Both the position numbers and the translations under genes were made by a program. Below the pieces are notes generated by a model. It worked only from the letters and a program-made list of their open reading frames with translations, was not told where the DNA came from and made no database searches. Positions 24,484 to 32,449 of a stretch of DNA of 64,000 nucleotides are shown here, in pieces. Source of the DNA: SSSZ01 sp016790965. Its GTDB lineage: Bacteria; Pseudomonadota; Gammaproteobacteria; Burkholderiales; Rhodocyclaceae. The DNA is taken from the NCBI GenBank assembly GCA_016790965.1, contig JAEUNZ010000008.1, positions 31,919 to 95,918 on the forward strand, in the 5' to 3' direction. The stretch's first letter is position 1. The number at the start of each line of letters is the position of its first letter.

Positions 24484-24578
24484 GCCTCAACGTCGAGGTA
24501 ACCGGCAGCCGGAGCGCGCAAGCGCGGAGGGGATCCAACAGCGAAGCTGTTGGGCCGTGCGGCTGACAGGGTTAGGAG
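24484..24578. other. Structured intergenic segment, possibly attC-like
   Basis: Between the toxin and the next gene lie nested inverted repeats: CCAACAGC-GAA-GCTGTTGG (24535-24553), CGCGC-AA-GCGCG around 24525, and outer CAGCCG/CGGCTG. The ends GCCTCAAC and GTTAGGAG loosely resemble cassette recombination half-sites, but neither fits the RYYYAAC/GTTRRRY consensus fully. It may instead be a terminator or structured RNA. Confidence 0.25.
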
Positions 24579-24586
24579 TCATGGGA

Positions 24587-25336
24587 CTAGTCAGGCAACG
24601 CTGCCAACGGAACAAATGCCTTCCGAATGTCGCCATCACTCGTGCTGTGGATACGAACGGAGTACACACCACCATCTTTGAACTCGATGGTGAAAGGAAA
24701 GGGCGCATAGCTCCAAAGCCTTCCGTGTATTTCTGGAACATCGCCCACGGAGGAAGGATATCCCAGAATATCTGCCACCTTCTCTTTTGGCATTCCAAGT
24801 GTAATGCTCGAAAAATGCAAAGCGGATGTTGAGTCGCTGGGCTTCCCAGTTAGTTGAAGGGCTTGCACAGCCCCCCCGGCATCCAATACGGCAACTAGGT
24901 AAGTGTGCAGCCGGTTTTGATTTTCATTCGGGCTAATGACTATCGGAATCAGTACCGTGCGAATGCCATCGGGAGTAACGCTAATGATTTTTGCATTAAC
25001 AATTTGCTGCTCTGGAATGCTTCCTAGCTTCATTAGCTCGATTTGCAGCTGGTAGAACTCCATTCCCAGCTTCAATGCTCCGAGCCGAAGACAATGCGAA
25101 TAGCTTGCGCTTGACGATATCGAGGTATCCGGTTTGACGGTGCTCATGCAGCCGATACCTTGGATACCCGGTGACCACGCCTTCCTAAACTCCCCATCAC
25201 GCGGAGGAACTCGGAAGTATTGCGCGATGGTGTTTCCTGGTTGCACTTGTGCGTGGCCGCTACTGCCGACATTTAGCAGCAGCAACGTGCATATGCAAAA
25301 CTGCGCAACCAATCTCGAGCGTTGAGTTATACCCAT
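24587..25336 (-). CDS. Secreted orphan protein with BamE/OmlA-like C-terminal pattern
   Basis: 249 residues. Sec signal peptide (about 1-30, hydrophobic core FCICTLLLLNVG, cleavage after GHA). Two cysteines in the mature part (GCMS, HCLR) could form a disulfide. The C-terminal stretch SSITLGMPKEKVADILGYPS ... LWSYAPFPFTIEFKDGGVYSVRI follows the SmpA/OmlA/BamE pattern (a GMs..V...LG.P motif, then a W-Y strand and a terminal DG.V strand), but the full protein is not BamE. About 47% GC in a sample line, so clearly foreign. Start at 25336 gives a standard signal peptide. Function unknown. Confidence 0.75.
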   Translation of the reverse strand: MGITQRSRLVAQFCICTLLLLNVGSSGHAQVQPGNTIAQYFRVPPRDGEFRKAWSPGIQGIGCMSTVKPDTSISSSASYSHCLRLGALKLGMEFYQLQIELMKLGSIPEQQIVNAKIISVTPDGIRTVLIPIVISPNENQNRLHTYLVAVLDAGGAVQALQLTGKPSDSTSALHFSSITLGMPKEKVADILGYPSSVGDVPEIHGRLWSYAPFPFTIEFKDGGVYSVRIHSTSDGDIRKAFVPLAALPD

Positions 25337-25807
25337 GTGATGAATCCTAACGACGCTGTGGAAAAACCCGTCTCCCAAATCCCTGTACTGCCCAGGCAGA
25401 AATTTTCCAGCGGGAAATTGGCAAGTTAGAGCGGGGTAAGGTTAGTGGGAAACCCGCAGTTTCGGTTACCCGCCACGCCCGCAGGTGGCTTCGGCGCGCT
25501 GGTTGAGGGCGCGGGGGGTGGTCATTGGCTCCGCCTCACCGCGCGTACCTGCTTTCGACTAGTAGTCAGTCACACAGGTTTGCGTGGATGCCGAGGCGCG
25601 CCGAACATAGCGCAACCTGTGTGACTGACTACTAGGTTGCCGTGCGGGTCTATGAGATCTCCATGCTCGAAATGTTGCGCAATCATACCCGTACTGCATG
25701 TTGTGCGGTAAGAGCGGATTGCCGGACCACACCATGCCGTGGCCGGCGCAGGTAGCGTTCCATCGAGTGTGGCTTTTGGCGGGGTGCTCCCGACGAAGCT
25801 GGCAGAT
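25337..25807. other. Non-coding stretch containing a family C repeat
   Basis: Low-complexity mixture between the secreted orphan and hda. Apart from the inverted repeat at 25559-25635 I see no convincing gene, RNA or promoter. The left part is AT-richer, like the orphan gene. Confidence 0.5.
25559..25635. repeat. Family C inverted repeat, short form (77 bp)
   Basis: Arms of about 25 bp beginning CTAGTAGTCAGTCACACAGG on both sides (one extra T in the left arm), separated by about 26 bp. The terminal CTAGTAG and the CACAGGTTGCG block match the ends of the 179-bp element at 5148-5326, so this looks like an internally deleted family member or a two-ended relic. It can fold into a long hairpin. 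Confidence 0.75.
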
Positions 25808-26464
25808 TCACCGCTTCACTTCCTGGGGCTTCAGCAGTTCCCGTAGCAGCGGCAGGGTGAGGGCGCGTTTGTGTTCCAGGGTGTAGCGGTCCAGGGCGAC
25901 GACGAAGGCGGAGAGGGTGCGCATGTCGCGGGGGGCGTGGCGCAGCAGGTAGCTGATGGCTTCCGGCGTCAGCTTCAATGCCCGCTCTTTGGCCTGGGTG
26001 GCAAGGGCGGCGGCTTTCTCGGCGTCGGAGAGTGCTTGCAGGCGGTAGATGAGGCCCGATCCCAGGCGGGTGCGCAGGTCTTCGCGCAGGGGCAGGTGGG
26101 CGGGGGGCTGGGGGGCGGCGGTCAGCAGCCGGCCGCCGGCCGCCTTGCTGCGGTTGAAGGCGTTGAAAAGGGCGATCTGGCCGTCGCCGTCGAGGGCATC
26201 GACGTGATCGACGGCGAGGGCGGCGGCTTGGGGCAGTGTGGCGAGGTCCGGGTCGGCGGCGGCGTCGATGTAGGTGAAGCCGCTGGCCTTGAGCAGGTGG
26301 CTGCGCCCGCAGCCGGCTTCGCCCCACAGGCAGAAGGAAAACTCCCCCCGCTCATCGGCCAGCCAGGCGGTGAAGGCCGCCAGGGTCTCGCCATTGCCGC
26401 CGGGAACGAAGTTGTCCAGGCTGGGGGGGCTTTCCGGCAGGAGGTCGAGGAGCAGCTGGCGCAT
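25808..26464 (-). CDS. hda: DnaA regulatory inactivator Hda
   Basis: 218 residues. DnaA-like AAA+ protein; with the DNA-loaded sliding clamp it stimulates ATP hydrolysis by DnaA after initiation. The N-terminal MRQLLLDLLPE carries the clamp-binding QLLLDL motif. The P-loop is GEAGCGRSHLL, and the family Walker B Asp is in AVDHVDALDG. Divergent from the hsp20 operon. Confidence 0.93.
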   Translation of the reverse strand: MRQLLLDLLPESPPSLDNFVPGGNGETLAAFTAWLADERGEFSFCLWGEAGCGRSHLLKASGFTYIDAAADPDLATLPQAAALAVDHVDALDGDGQIALFNAFNRSKAAGGRLLTAAPQPPAHLPLREDLRTRLGSGLIYRLQALSDAEKAAALATQAKERALKLTPEAISYLLRHAPRDMRTLSAFVVALDRYTLEHKRALTLPLLRELLKPQEVKR

Positions 26465-26512
26465 GGGAGCAGGCGGGGCAGGGGGCGAATCTTATCACCG
26501 CGGCGATGCCCT

Positions 26513-26540
26513 CTTGAAACCGCGGAGGGGGCACCCATAT
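26513..26540 (+). promoter_or_regulatory. Sigma-32-type heat-shock promoter
   Basis: CTTGAAA (26513-26519) as -35 and ACCCATAT (26533-26540) as -10, with 14 bp between CTTGAA and the -10. This fits the RpoH consensus CTTGAA-N13-15-CCCCATNT well and lies 52 bp before the first hsp20 ATG. Confidence 0.75.
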
Positions 26541-26591
26541 CGGGTCCATGGGCGGGCGCCGCGTCCGCTTGGACTTCAGGAGGAGAGACTT

Positions 26592-27032
26592 ATGTTCTAC
26601 CGTACCGTTTTTCCGCGTGACGTGTTTTCCGAGTTGGAGCGCCTGCAGCGCGAATTGCAGCAGAATTTCGAGGCGTCCCCCAGTATCCGGGGGGGTGGCC
26701 GGAGCGGCTTCCCTGCCATCAATGTGAGCAGCGGGCCCGAGTCCGTCGAGATTCACGCCTTCGCCCCGGGGCTCGATCCTGCCGCCATCGACGTGCAACT
26801 GGAAAAGGGGGTTCTGACCCTCTCCGGAGAACGCGCTTCCGTGCTGCCGCCCGCCGACGCGCGCGCCACGGCGCATATCGACGAGCGCTTCGCCGGTCGC
26901 TTCCGGCGCGTCGTCACCCTGCCCGAAGACATCGACCCCAACGGGGTCAGCGCCCGCTACCGGGACGGCGTGCTCCAAGTGAGCGTGCCTCGCCGTGCCG
27001 CGGTCCAGCCCCGGCGCATCGCCGTCGAATGA
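26592..27032 (+). CDS. Small heat-shock protein, Hsp20 family (first)
   Basis: 146 residues. Alpha-crystallin domain from about 45 to 140 (INVSSGPESVEIHAFAPGLDPAAIDVQLEKGVLTLSGER ... GVLQVSVPRR). Holds unfolding proteins as an ATP-independent chaperone. AGGAG precedes the ATG; it is followed after 16 bp by a second Hsp20, so the two probably form hetero-oligomers, as in other paired Hsp20 operons. Driven by the sigma-32-like promoter. Confidence 0.94.
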   Translation: MFYRTVFPRDVFSELERLQRELQQNFEASPSIRGGGRSGFPAINVSSGPESVEIHAFAPGLDPAAIDVQLEKGVLTLSGERASVLPPADARATAHIDERFAGRFRRVVTLPEDIDPNGVSARYRDGVLQVSVPRRAAVQPRRIAVE

Positions 27033-27048
27033 CCCGAAGGAGAATGCC

Positions 27049-27423
27049 ATGACCCAGATTTCCGCCACCCCCGCTCAAACCCCGCGCCAAGCACCCAGCC
27101 TCGTCCCGCCGGTGGACGTGATCGAGGATACCGCCGGGATCACCCTTTACGCCGACTTGCCGGGGGTGCCCAAGGATCGCCTCCACCTTCATGTCGAGGC
27201 CGATACTCTGACCATCGAAGGCGAGATCGCCCTGGAAGCCCCGGCCGGCAGCGAAGCGACCCATGCCGAAGTGAGCCTGCCGCGCTATCGCCGGGTCTTC
27301 AGTCTTTCGCGGGAACTCGACCCGGACCGGGTCAGCGCCGAATTCACCCAGGGCGTGCTGACCCTGCGCATCCCCAAAGCGCAGCAGGCCCTGCCACGGC
27401 GCATCGAAATCGCGGTGGAGTGA
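27049..27423 (+). CDS. Small heat-shock protein, Hsp20 family (second)
   Basis: 124 residues. Alpha-crystallin domain (VDVIEDTAGITLYADLPGVPKDRLHLHVEADTLTIEGE ... GVLTLRIPKA), with a short N-terminal arm. AAGGAG upstream of the ATG. Only moderately similar to the first copy, so the two are specialised rather than a recent duplication. Confidence 0.94.
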   Translation: MTQISATPAQTPRQAPSLVPPVDVIEDTAGITLYADLPGVPKDRLHLHVEADTLTIEGEIALEAPAGSEATHAEVSLPRYRRVFSLSRELDPDRVSAEFTQGVLTLRIPKAQQALPRRIEIAVE

Positions 27424-27472
27424 GGATTTCTTGGAGTGCCCGCTTGCCTGCCCGGCAAGCGGCAACGCGCTG

Positions 27473-28081
27473 TCACCCAAAAACCGGGGTGCCGGTGCCG
27501 CGCCGGGCGCGCAGTTCCGCGAGCATGTCCCTCTCGCTCATGGAAGCCGCCCAGGTGGGCCGCAACTGGTAGTGTGGCTGATCCACGATAGTCTTCCAGT
27601 TGCCGCCCCATTCCAGTCCCAGGTCTGCGCCCAGAACCCCCACGGCCTTGTACTTCGGAGAGTCCGGCAGGTACTTGTTGCCTTCGAAGACGCCGATGTC
27701 GAAGGCGATGCCGAAATTGTGGTTGGAGTACCCAGCGCGGGCGTTGGTGACGCGCGGGCCGGGGGTGCTGCGGCCCTGGGCATACAGGGCGTCCTGCTCC
27801 TCGTAGGTGCGCAGGCCGCTGATGAGCCTGATGGTGATGCCCGCCGCCTGCGCCTTATGGACCAGCGCCCGCGCAATCGGCTGGACCTCGGGGAGCAGCG
27901 TGGCAATGGTTTTCTCGCTGCGGGGATCGACGGTATCGATGGCCTGTGCCGGTTCCTCGCCCTCGATGGTCGGTTTGACCAGCCGCTTGTAGATGGCACC
28001 CCAGGTTTCGGGCCCGGCTTTGCCGTCGACGCCGATGCCCAATTTGGCCTGTATTGCCGCGATCATTTCATCGATGCGCAT
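27473..28081 (-). CDS. M15-family peptidoglycan peptidase (endolysin-like)
   Basis: 202 residues. A peptidoglycan-binding-like N-terminus (MIAAIQAKLGIGVDGKAGPETWGAIYKRL, 6-35) and a VanY/M15 metallopeptidase domain with SGLRTYEEQDALYAQGR, SNHNFGIAFDIGVF (H and D ligands) and a terminal PHYQL His. Cleaves L-alanyl-D-glutamate or D-Ala-D-Ala bonds. No signal peptide, as in phage endolysins, but no other phage genes lie nearby; a domesticated or moron-like gene is possible. Confidence 0.85.
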   Translation of the reverse strand: MRIDEMIAAIQAKLGIGVDGKAGPETWGAIYKRLVKPTIEGEEPAQAIDTVDPRSEKTIATLLPEVQPIARALVHKAQAAGITIRLISGLRTYEEQDALYAQGRSTPGPRVTNARAGYSNHNFGIAFDIGVFEGNKYLPDSPKYKAVGVLGADLGLEWGGNWKTIVDQPHYQLRPTWAASMSERDMLAELRARRGTGTPVFG

Positions 28082-28179
28082 GGTGAACTCCTGTGGAAGT
28101 GATGATCAATGGGAATCCGGAACTTGCGGTGGTGCGGAACCGGGAGCAGACAGTTGCATACTTTTCCGGCGGTGACCTG

Positions 28180-28590
28180 CTACTCGGCACCTTGACCGTC
28201 GTCCGTGGAGAACCAGAACTGCGGCAAGGCTTGTGATGTGGTACGAAGCCAATGGGAAAAATCGGACCGGACCACAAATATTGACTCCAGCATGTCAGCT
28301 CTTGGCTCAGCCGCTGAGCTCACGACCGAGAGCAGATGTTCCAGTACCTCCGCGCGGAGCAGGACTGGAATTCCCCCGGGCGACGCAACGTAGCCCACGT
28401 AGGGGTAACCGGTGAGCGACTGGTCCTGCTTGATCCAACGCGGGTCCGCGCTCTGAAAGCGAAGGCCATCGACGATGATGCCGCGAGCCAAGGCCCGTGC
28501 AACGATCACGGGGGACTCAAGCCGCTCCCTCGCCCAAAGGGTGACGACATCCCAGAACTTGTAGCTTTCGACCAACTGGCTTGGTGTCAT
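28180..28590 (-). CDS. Hypothetical protein
   Basis: 136 residues, soluble, no signal peptide, Trp-rich at the end (HWLRTTSQALPQFWFSTDD). GC is lower than its neighbours. I do not recognise a domain. It lies 98 bp upstream of the M15 gene on the same strand and may share its transcript. Real-gene status rests on composition and length only. Confidence 0.55.
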   Translation of the reverse strand: MTPSQLVESYKFWDVVTLWARERLESPVIVARALARGIIVDGLRFQSADPRWIKQDQSLTGYPYVGYVASPGGIPVLLRAEVLEHLLSVVSSAAEPRADMLESIFVVRSDFSHWLRTTSQALPQFWFSTDDGQGAE

Positions 28591-28892
28591 GGAATCCGAT
28601 ACTCATCGAAGGTGGGGATCGCCGGGGAAGCCACGTGGGTAGGCTGCCAACAGGTTTTGTGGCTCCCGAGCAGGCCGACGGCCGTGATCGTGCTTGATCC
28701 GCATAGCATGGGTTAGCATGACGTTCGTGTCGAGATGTCCGGCGTGGCTCCGTCGGGGGGGGCCAAGGATGCCGGGGGGGCCCGCGAAGATTTTTTCTGT
28801 GCGGGGTGCCGGAGTTGGCAGTGGGTCGGGAACGTGACCCGAAGGCGTGATAGCGCCATACTGGCCCGCTCCTCTTATTCCTTGCCGACTCC
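28591..28892. other. Intergenic stretch without recognisable feature
   Basis: About 300 bp between a hypothetical gene and the exported hydratase-like gene. It includes G-runs near 28755-28785; no frame, hairpin terminator or RNA gene that I could support. Confidence 0.5.
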
Positions 28893-29729
28893 GTGAAAGC
28901 TGCCAGCTTCTTCCTTGCCCAGTGTCTTGCTCTCGCCTGCGCCCGGGCGGATTGCCCCACGGACCTCGAGATGGCCGCTCTGGCCGCCCGCTACGTGGCT
29001 CGGGAGCCCCTGCCGCTTCCCCCTGGCCTGAGCCTCGCCGATGCCGCCTGCGGGCGCGACAAGCTTGCGGCCTTTCTCGCTCAGGCCTACGGGCCGCCGG
29101 TGGGGTACAAGGCGGCCCTTACCAACCCGGTCGTGCAGAAGCGCTTTGGTGCCGACCAGCCGGTGCGGGGCACGCTGTTTCGCGGCATGCTGCTGGCGGA
29201 GGGGGCCGAGGTGCCGGCGGCCTATGGGGCACGGCCGGTGTTCGAAGCCGATCTGGTGGTGGAAGTGGCCGATCCGGCCCTGGCCATGGCCCGTAACGCG
29301 GACGAAGCGCGGCGCTTCCTGGGGCGCCTATACCCCTTCATCGAACTCGCCGACCTGATGGTGGATGACCCCTCCCGCCTCGACGCCGCAGGCATCGTCC
29401 TGCTCAATGCCGGCGCCCGTCTCGGGGTGCTGGGGGCGCCCCTGCCCCTGCCGTCTCCACAGGCACTGGCTGCCATGACCGTGTGCCTCTTGGACGTCGA
29501 GGGGCAGGAAATCGAAGCGGCGCCGGGCACGGCCATCCTAAGCCATCCCCTGCAAGCCGCGCTGTGGCTGGCCCGTGATCTGGCGGCGGCGGGAATTCCG
29601 CTGCGCAAGGGCGATTTATTGAGTCTGGGCGCCTACTCCCGCCCGCGGCAGCCCGTACCGGGCAGCGGCGCGACGGTGGTGTACGAGGGTTTGCCGGGCA
29701 ATCCCCGCGTCAACCTGCGCTTTCGCTGA
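28893..29729 (+). CDS. Exported 2-keto-4-pentenoate hydratase-like protein
   Basis: 278 residues from a GTG start. A signal peptide (KAASFFLAQCLALACARA) precedes a fumarylacetoacetase/MhpD-type fold: GPPVGYKAALTNPVVQKRFG, FEADLVVEVAD, and YPFIELADL with the expected acidic metal ligands. MhpD enzymes hydrate 2-hydroxypentadienoate in the cytoplasm, so the signal peptide is unusual and the substrate is open. The 3' end overlaps the convergent RlmN-family gene by 20 bp. Confidence 0.78.
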   Translation: MKAASFFLAQCLALACARADCPTDLEMAALAARYVAREPLPLPPGLSLADAACGRDKLAAFLAQAYGPPVGYKAALTNPVVQKRFGADQPVRGTLFRGMLLAEGAEVPAAYGARPVFEADLVVEVADPALAMARNADEARRFLGRLYPFIELADLMVDDPSRLDAAGIVLLNAGARLGVLGAPLPLPSPQALAAMTVCLLDVEGQEIEAAPGTAILSHPLQAALWLARDLAAAGIPLRKGDLLSLGAYSRPRQPVPGSGATVVYEGLPGNPRVNLRFR

Positions 29730-30753
29730 AGCGCAAGGGCCGCCCTGCGCCCTCGCCGGCCAGATGCCGGGCGCGCAGTTGGCCGCAGCCGCCGTCGATG
29801 TCCTGGCCCGCCGAGTTGCGCAGCTTGGTCAGGATGCCGCGGCGCATCAGGGTCTCCACCAGGGCGGCGCAGCGCTCCGCTGACGGACGCTGGTAGCCCA
29901 GGCCCTCGTTGGCGTTGTAGGGGATGAAGTTGACCATGGCGTAGCGGCCCCGCAGGAGCTCTGCGAGGCGTTCTGCTTCGTCGTCGCCGTCATTCACCCC
30001 AGCCAGCAGGGTCCATTGCACCTGCAAGGGATAGCCGGTGGCGCGGGCGTAGGCTTCGCTCTCGGCCAGCAACTCGGCAGGGTCAAGGTCGGCGGCCTTG
30101 GGTAGCAGGGCGGCGCGGCGCTCCCTGAAGGTGGAGTGCAGCGACAGCGCCAGGGCCGGCTTCACGGGGCCGGCGGGCAGGCGTTCGAATACGCGGCGGT
30201 CGCCCACGGTGGAAAAGACCAGATTCTTGTGGCCGATGCCGCCCAGGGTGCCGAGGAATTCGATGGCCTCCAGCACGTTATCCAGGTTGTGGGCAGGCTC
30301 GCCCATTCCCATGAAGACCACCCGGCGTACCGGGCGCGCACGGCGTGCCAGGGCCACCTGGGCGACGATTTCCGCGCTGCCCAACTGCTGCAGGAGACCG
30401 TCGCGGCCGGTCATGCAGAAACGGCAAGCTACGGCGCAACCCACCTGGGTCGAGACGCACAGCCCCTGGCGCAGGAGTCGCACGCTTTCCACCGTCCGGC
30501 CGTCGGCGAGGGCTACCAGAAGGCGGGCGGAACCGTCGCCGCCGGGGTGTTCTGAAACCAGACGGACCAGCCCTTCGGTCTGGGCGAAAAAAGCCGGCAG
30601 ATCGGCCCGCAGCGCGGCGGGCAGAAAATCCTCGGCACGGCTGCGGCGATTGTCCAGGGTGCCGCTGCCGCACCAGGCGCGCAGGACGCGATCCTGGTGG
30701 CAGGGCTTGGCGCCGAAGTCGGCAAGGCGCTGACGAAGCTGGGTGAGGCGCAT
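29710..30753 (-). CDS. RlmN/Cfr-family radical SAM RNA methyltransferase
   Basis: 347 residues. Iron-sulfur motif CAVACRFC (CxxxCxxC), GMGEPAHNLDNVLEA, SLHSTFRERR, WTLLAGVND, and the terminal catalytic cysteine in DIDGGCGQL. These enzymes methylate C2 (RlmN) or C8 (Cfr) of 23S rRNA A2503. The N-terminal domain differs from housekeeping RlmN, and another rlmN is expected elsewhere, so this may be a paralogue. Confidence 0.88.
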   Translation of the reverse strand: MRLTQLRQRLADFGAKPCHQDRVLRAWCGSGTLDNRRSRAEDFLPAALRADLPAFFAQTEGLVRLVSEHPGGDGSARLLVALADGRTVESVRLLRQGLCVSTQVGCAVACRFCMTGRDGLLQQLGSAEIVAQVALARRARPVRRVVFMGMGEPAHNLDNVLEAIEFLGTLGGIGHKNLVFSTVGDRRVFERLPAGPVKPALALSLHSTFRERRAALLPKAADLDPAELLAESEAYARATGYPLQVQWTLLAGVNDGDDEAERLAELLRGRYAMVNFIPYNANEGLGYQRPSAERCAALVETLMRRGILTKLRNSAGQDIDGGCGQLRARHLAGEGAGRPLRFSESAG

Positions 30754-30815
30754 GGCGGGAAGCGGGCTGCTGCGGGGCGGGGCGGACCCGCGGGAGAAAA
30801 TCGGGCGCGGGAGAA

Positions 30816-31052
30816 TCAGGCCATGCTGGCCAGGGCCTGGGCCAGATCGGCGTTGCTGGTGCCGCCCCCTTCCTCGGCACCCCGGCTTTCGATATCCACC
30901 CGGTAGCCCGATTGCGCCAGGAGGTCGGCCCAGCGCTGGGCTTCCTGGCGGGTGGGATGCCAGGGGCCATGCTCGATGACCACGTTGCGGTTGCGGTCCT
31001 TGTATTTGGTGACGACCCGGTGCATGAAGCGCTGGCGCCGATGGCGCGACAA
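30816..31052 (-). CDS. Small basic hypothetical protein
   Basis: 78 residues. VVTKYKDRNRNVVIEHGPWHPTRQEAQRWADLLAQSGYRVDIES looks like a compact alpha/beta fold similar in outline to SPOR or RNA-binding modules, but I cannot place it. An internal ATG at 31025 is an alternative start. It follows the GH3 gene by 17 bp and is probably cotranscribed. Confidence 0.65.
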   Translation of the reverse strand: MSRHRRQRFMHRVVTKYKDRNRNVVIEHGPWHPTRQEAQRWADLLAQSGYRVDIESRGAEEGGGTSNADLAQALASMA

Positions 31053-31069
31053 AAGGGAACGGTCACAAT

Positions 31070-32449
31070 TTACCAGATTCCCGCCCCTCGGGGCGCGGCC
31101 CCTGCTGCCGCGGCCCGGCGTTCGAAGAAGTCGCCCAGGCGCTCGCGGCTGGCGGCCAGGGCGTCCGGGTCGATGGCGCCGGCCTCCAGGGCCCGGGCGG
31201 CCCCCTGGATGGCGCGGTAAATCTGGTCCGGGTCGTAGGAGACGAGCACCAGATCGGCGCCGGCAGCCAGGGCCTCACCGGCCACCCGTCCTATGCCCCG
31301 GTCGTAAACGGCGCCCATGTTGAGGTCGTCGGTGACGACCAGACCACCGTGGCCCAGGTGGCCTCGCAGGAGGCCGGCGATGACCGCCGGGGAATGGGAT
31401 GCAGCGCGATCCCCGTCGACCGCCGCCAGGGTGACGTGGCCCACCATGACCGCCGCCCCCGCCGGGGCGGCCTCGTAGGGCCGCCAGTCGTCGCCCAGGG
31501 CCTTGGGAGGCAGGTCGAGGCGGGCGGGGCGGAAGTGGGTGTCGGCCCGCAGGCGATGCAGGCCGGGGAAGTGCTTGTAGGTAGCCCCGACGCCGGCCTC
31601 GGCGAGTCCCGCCGCGTAGTTGCCGGCGATGCGCGCCACGAGGTCGGGGTCAGCGGCAATGGCACGGCGGGCGATGAGAGTGCGGCGGTCCGCTGCGAAG
31701 CCGCGCTCCGGTTTCAGATCCACCACCGGCCCGAAGTTGAGATTGATCCCCAGTCGCGCAAGCTCCCGGCCCTGGGCACGCCCGTAGGCCCGCGCCTGAT
31801 CCTCCGGCGTGAGGCCCCTCCGCGTCACCGCCAGGCTGGCCAGCGCCGGCCGCGGCGTGAGCCAGGGCGAAAGGTGGGACACCTCGCCGCCTTCCTGGTC
31901 GGCGGCCACCACCAGGGGCGGCAGGCCGGCCTCCCGGCGCCGCTCCTGCAGGGAGGCGATTTCCGCTGCAAGCTGCGCGGGGGGCGTACGGCGCAGATTG
32001 TGGCGGGTGACGTAGAGGCCGCCGACGAGCCCCTTTTCCGCCAGGCTCTCGAGCTCGGCGAAATCCCGGAAGCCGACCAGGAAGTGCCCGCCCACGGCCC
32101 GCTGGGCCGGCCCGGCGGCAAGCACTGCCGCCCGGGTGGCGGCGAATTCCAGTTCCCGGTAAACCGTCAGACCCGCCACGGCCAGGAAGGCAAGCCCCAG
32201 GAGCCGCGGGGCGCCGCCTCCGCGCAGGAAGCCCGCGGCGGCGCCTCCCAGGCCGGCACTCAGGAGAAGCGGTGTCTCCCAATCTCGCAGCCAGAACAGC
32301 AGGGGGTGTTTGAGATGCCAGGCCTGGACCAGCAGGGCAAGCGCCATCCCCCAGGCCAGGAGGATCACCCCGGCGCTCGGGGCGGGGCGCTTGGAGGCCA
32401 GGCCCCGCGGGGGCGGTGGCAGCCACTGGGCGTGGGCGCCGGGCCTCAC
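31070..32449 (-). CDS. Membrane-anchored glycoside hydrolase family 3 (NagZ-like)
   Basis: 459 residues from a GTG overlapping the creD stop (GTGA). The first 100 residues hold three hydrophobic helices; the rest is a GH3 N-acetylglucosaminidase-type barrel: DQEGGEVSHL, KHFPGLHRLRADTH (catalytic His/Asp loop) and VVTDDLNMGAV (Asp nucleophile). NagZ proper is cytosolic and recycles peptidoglycan; a membrane-tethered form could act on the periplasmic side. Coupling to creD ties it to the CreBC regulon, which responds to cell-wall stress in some bacteria. Confidence 0.87.
   Translation of the reverse strand: MRPGAHAQWLPPPPRGLASKRPAPSAGVILLAWGMALALLVQAWHLKHPLLFWLRDWETPLLLSAGLGGAAAGFLRGGGAPRLLGLAFLAVAGLTVYRELEFAATRAAVLAAGPAQRAVGGHFLVGFRDFAELESLAEKGLVGGLYVTRHNLRRTPPAQLAAEIASLQERRREAGLPPLVVAADQEGGEVSHLSPWLTPRPALASLAVTRRGLTPEDQARAYGRAQGRELARLGINLNFGPVVDLKPERGFAADRRTLIARRAIAADPDLVARIAGNYAAGLAEAGVGATYKHFPGLHRLRADTHFRPARLDLPPKALGDDWRPYEAAPAGAAVMVGHVTLAAVDGDRAASHSPAVIAGLLRGHLGHGGLVVTDDLNMGAVYDRGIGRVAGEALAAGADLVLVSYDPDQIYRAIQGAARALEAGAIDPDALAASRERLGDFFERRAAAAGAAPRGAGIW

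Noticed and set aside
24484..24578. True integron attC with functional half-sites
   Set aside because: Neither end fits RYYYAAC or GTTRRRY fully and there is no integrase, so kept only as a low-confidence structured segment.
27473..28081. Prophage remnant suggested by an endolysin-like M15 peptidase
   Set aside because: No holin, structural, integrase or attachment-site genes nearby; a single gene does not support a prophage call.
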